Under the pieces are notes generated by a model, which made no database searches, was not told the origin of the DNA, and worked only from the letters and a program-made list of their open reading frames with translations. A program made the translations under genes and the position numbers. From assembly GCA_041674345.1 (NCBI GenBank), contig JBAYVY010000181.1, forward strand, positions 1-7,383: DNA of 7,383 bases, given 5' to 3'. This DNA is from JBAYVY01 sp041674345 (lineage in GTDB: Bacteria; Planctomycetota; Phycisphaerae; Phycisphaerales; Zrk34). Of this stretch, positions 5,908 to 7,383 are shown piece after piece (position 1 is the first letter of the stretch; each line of letters starts with the position of its first letter).

Positions 5908-5939
5908 CCGCCGCTCCCATACCGAGCGGCGGTTTTTTT
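5908..5939 (+). terminator. Rho-independent terminator of the envelope operon
   Basis: CCGCCGCTC (5908-5916) and GAGCGGCGG (5924-5932) form a perfect nine-base GC-rich stem with a seven-base loop, followed at once by seven T residues (5933-5939). It ends the barrel-lipoprotein-FecR unit 43 bases after the FecR stop and separates it from sthA. Confidence 0.93.
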
Positions 5940-5942
5940 CGT

Positions 5943-5948
5943 TAGAAT
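5943..5948 (+). promoter_or_regulatory. Possible -10 element for sthA
   Basis: TAGAAT matches the -10 consensus at five of six bases and lies 41 bases before the sthA ATG, just after the terminator. No -35 is visible, since the expected position falls in the terminator stem. A promoter is needed here because the preceding terminator should isolate sthA. Confidence 0.35.
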
Positions 5949-5989
5949 CAATCGCGGGTCGGTTCCGTTTTCATCCATCGAGTTCACAA

Positions 5990-7383
<1,394 letters not shown>

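Overview
The window is a mostly GC-rich stretch with every confident gene on the + strand. The outer-membrane barrel with a C-terminal Phe, the lipoprotein with a lipobox and the AXA-type signal peptides point to a diderm bacterium. The FecR-domain protein, the style of the lipoprotein and the PIN/small-partner pair are reminiscent of Planctomycetota (perhaps Phycisphaerae). That lineage call is inference from protein style only; the window holds no rRNA or other marker.

Layout. Bases 1-586 are AT-richer than the rest (about 40-43 % GC in two hand-counted 60-base lines, against about 77 % in one trpE line). They hold nested hairpins and several short, mutually out-of-frame coding-like stretches but no gene I can name; this looks like decayed or acquired DNA. 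Bases 587-1253 hold a PIN-domain (VapC-like) protein overlapping a small charged protein with an exceptionally strong ribosome binding site, a probable toxin-antitoxin pair with the toxin first. Fifteen bases later trpE (1269-2807) encodes anthranilate synthase component I, complete and with its active-site motifs intact. A 139-base gap then contains a 16-base inverted repeat (15/16 pairs).

Bases 2947-5939 form a self-contained transcription unit. A good sigma70-type promoter is followed by a signal-peptide-bearing outer-membrane beta-barrel protein (alginate-export-like), a lipoprotein, a secreted FecR-domain protein with an Asn/Gly/Thr-rich tail, and a textbook rho-independent terminator. 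The last two genes overlap as ATGA and are probably translationally coupled. The cluster looks like an envelope or exported-polymer module of unknown function.

From 5990 to the window end lies sthA, the soluble pyridine nucleotide transhydrogenase. Its reading frame is broken at about 7145-7151, where one GC unit appears lost from a short GC tract; full SthA homology resumes in another frame and runs to the window edge.

On a larger scale, the coding strand is G-rich through the PIN gene and trpE and C-rich from the barrel gene onward. The change falls at the trpE/barrel intergenic region, where the inverted repeat also sits. The most novel items are the three-gene envelope operon, the strand-composition switch with its inverted repeat, and the toxin-antitoxin pair next to an apparently Shine-Dalgarno-less trpE.
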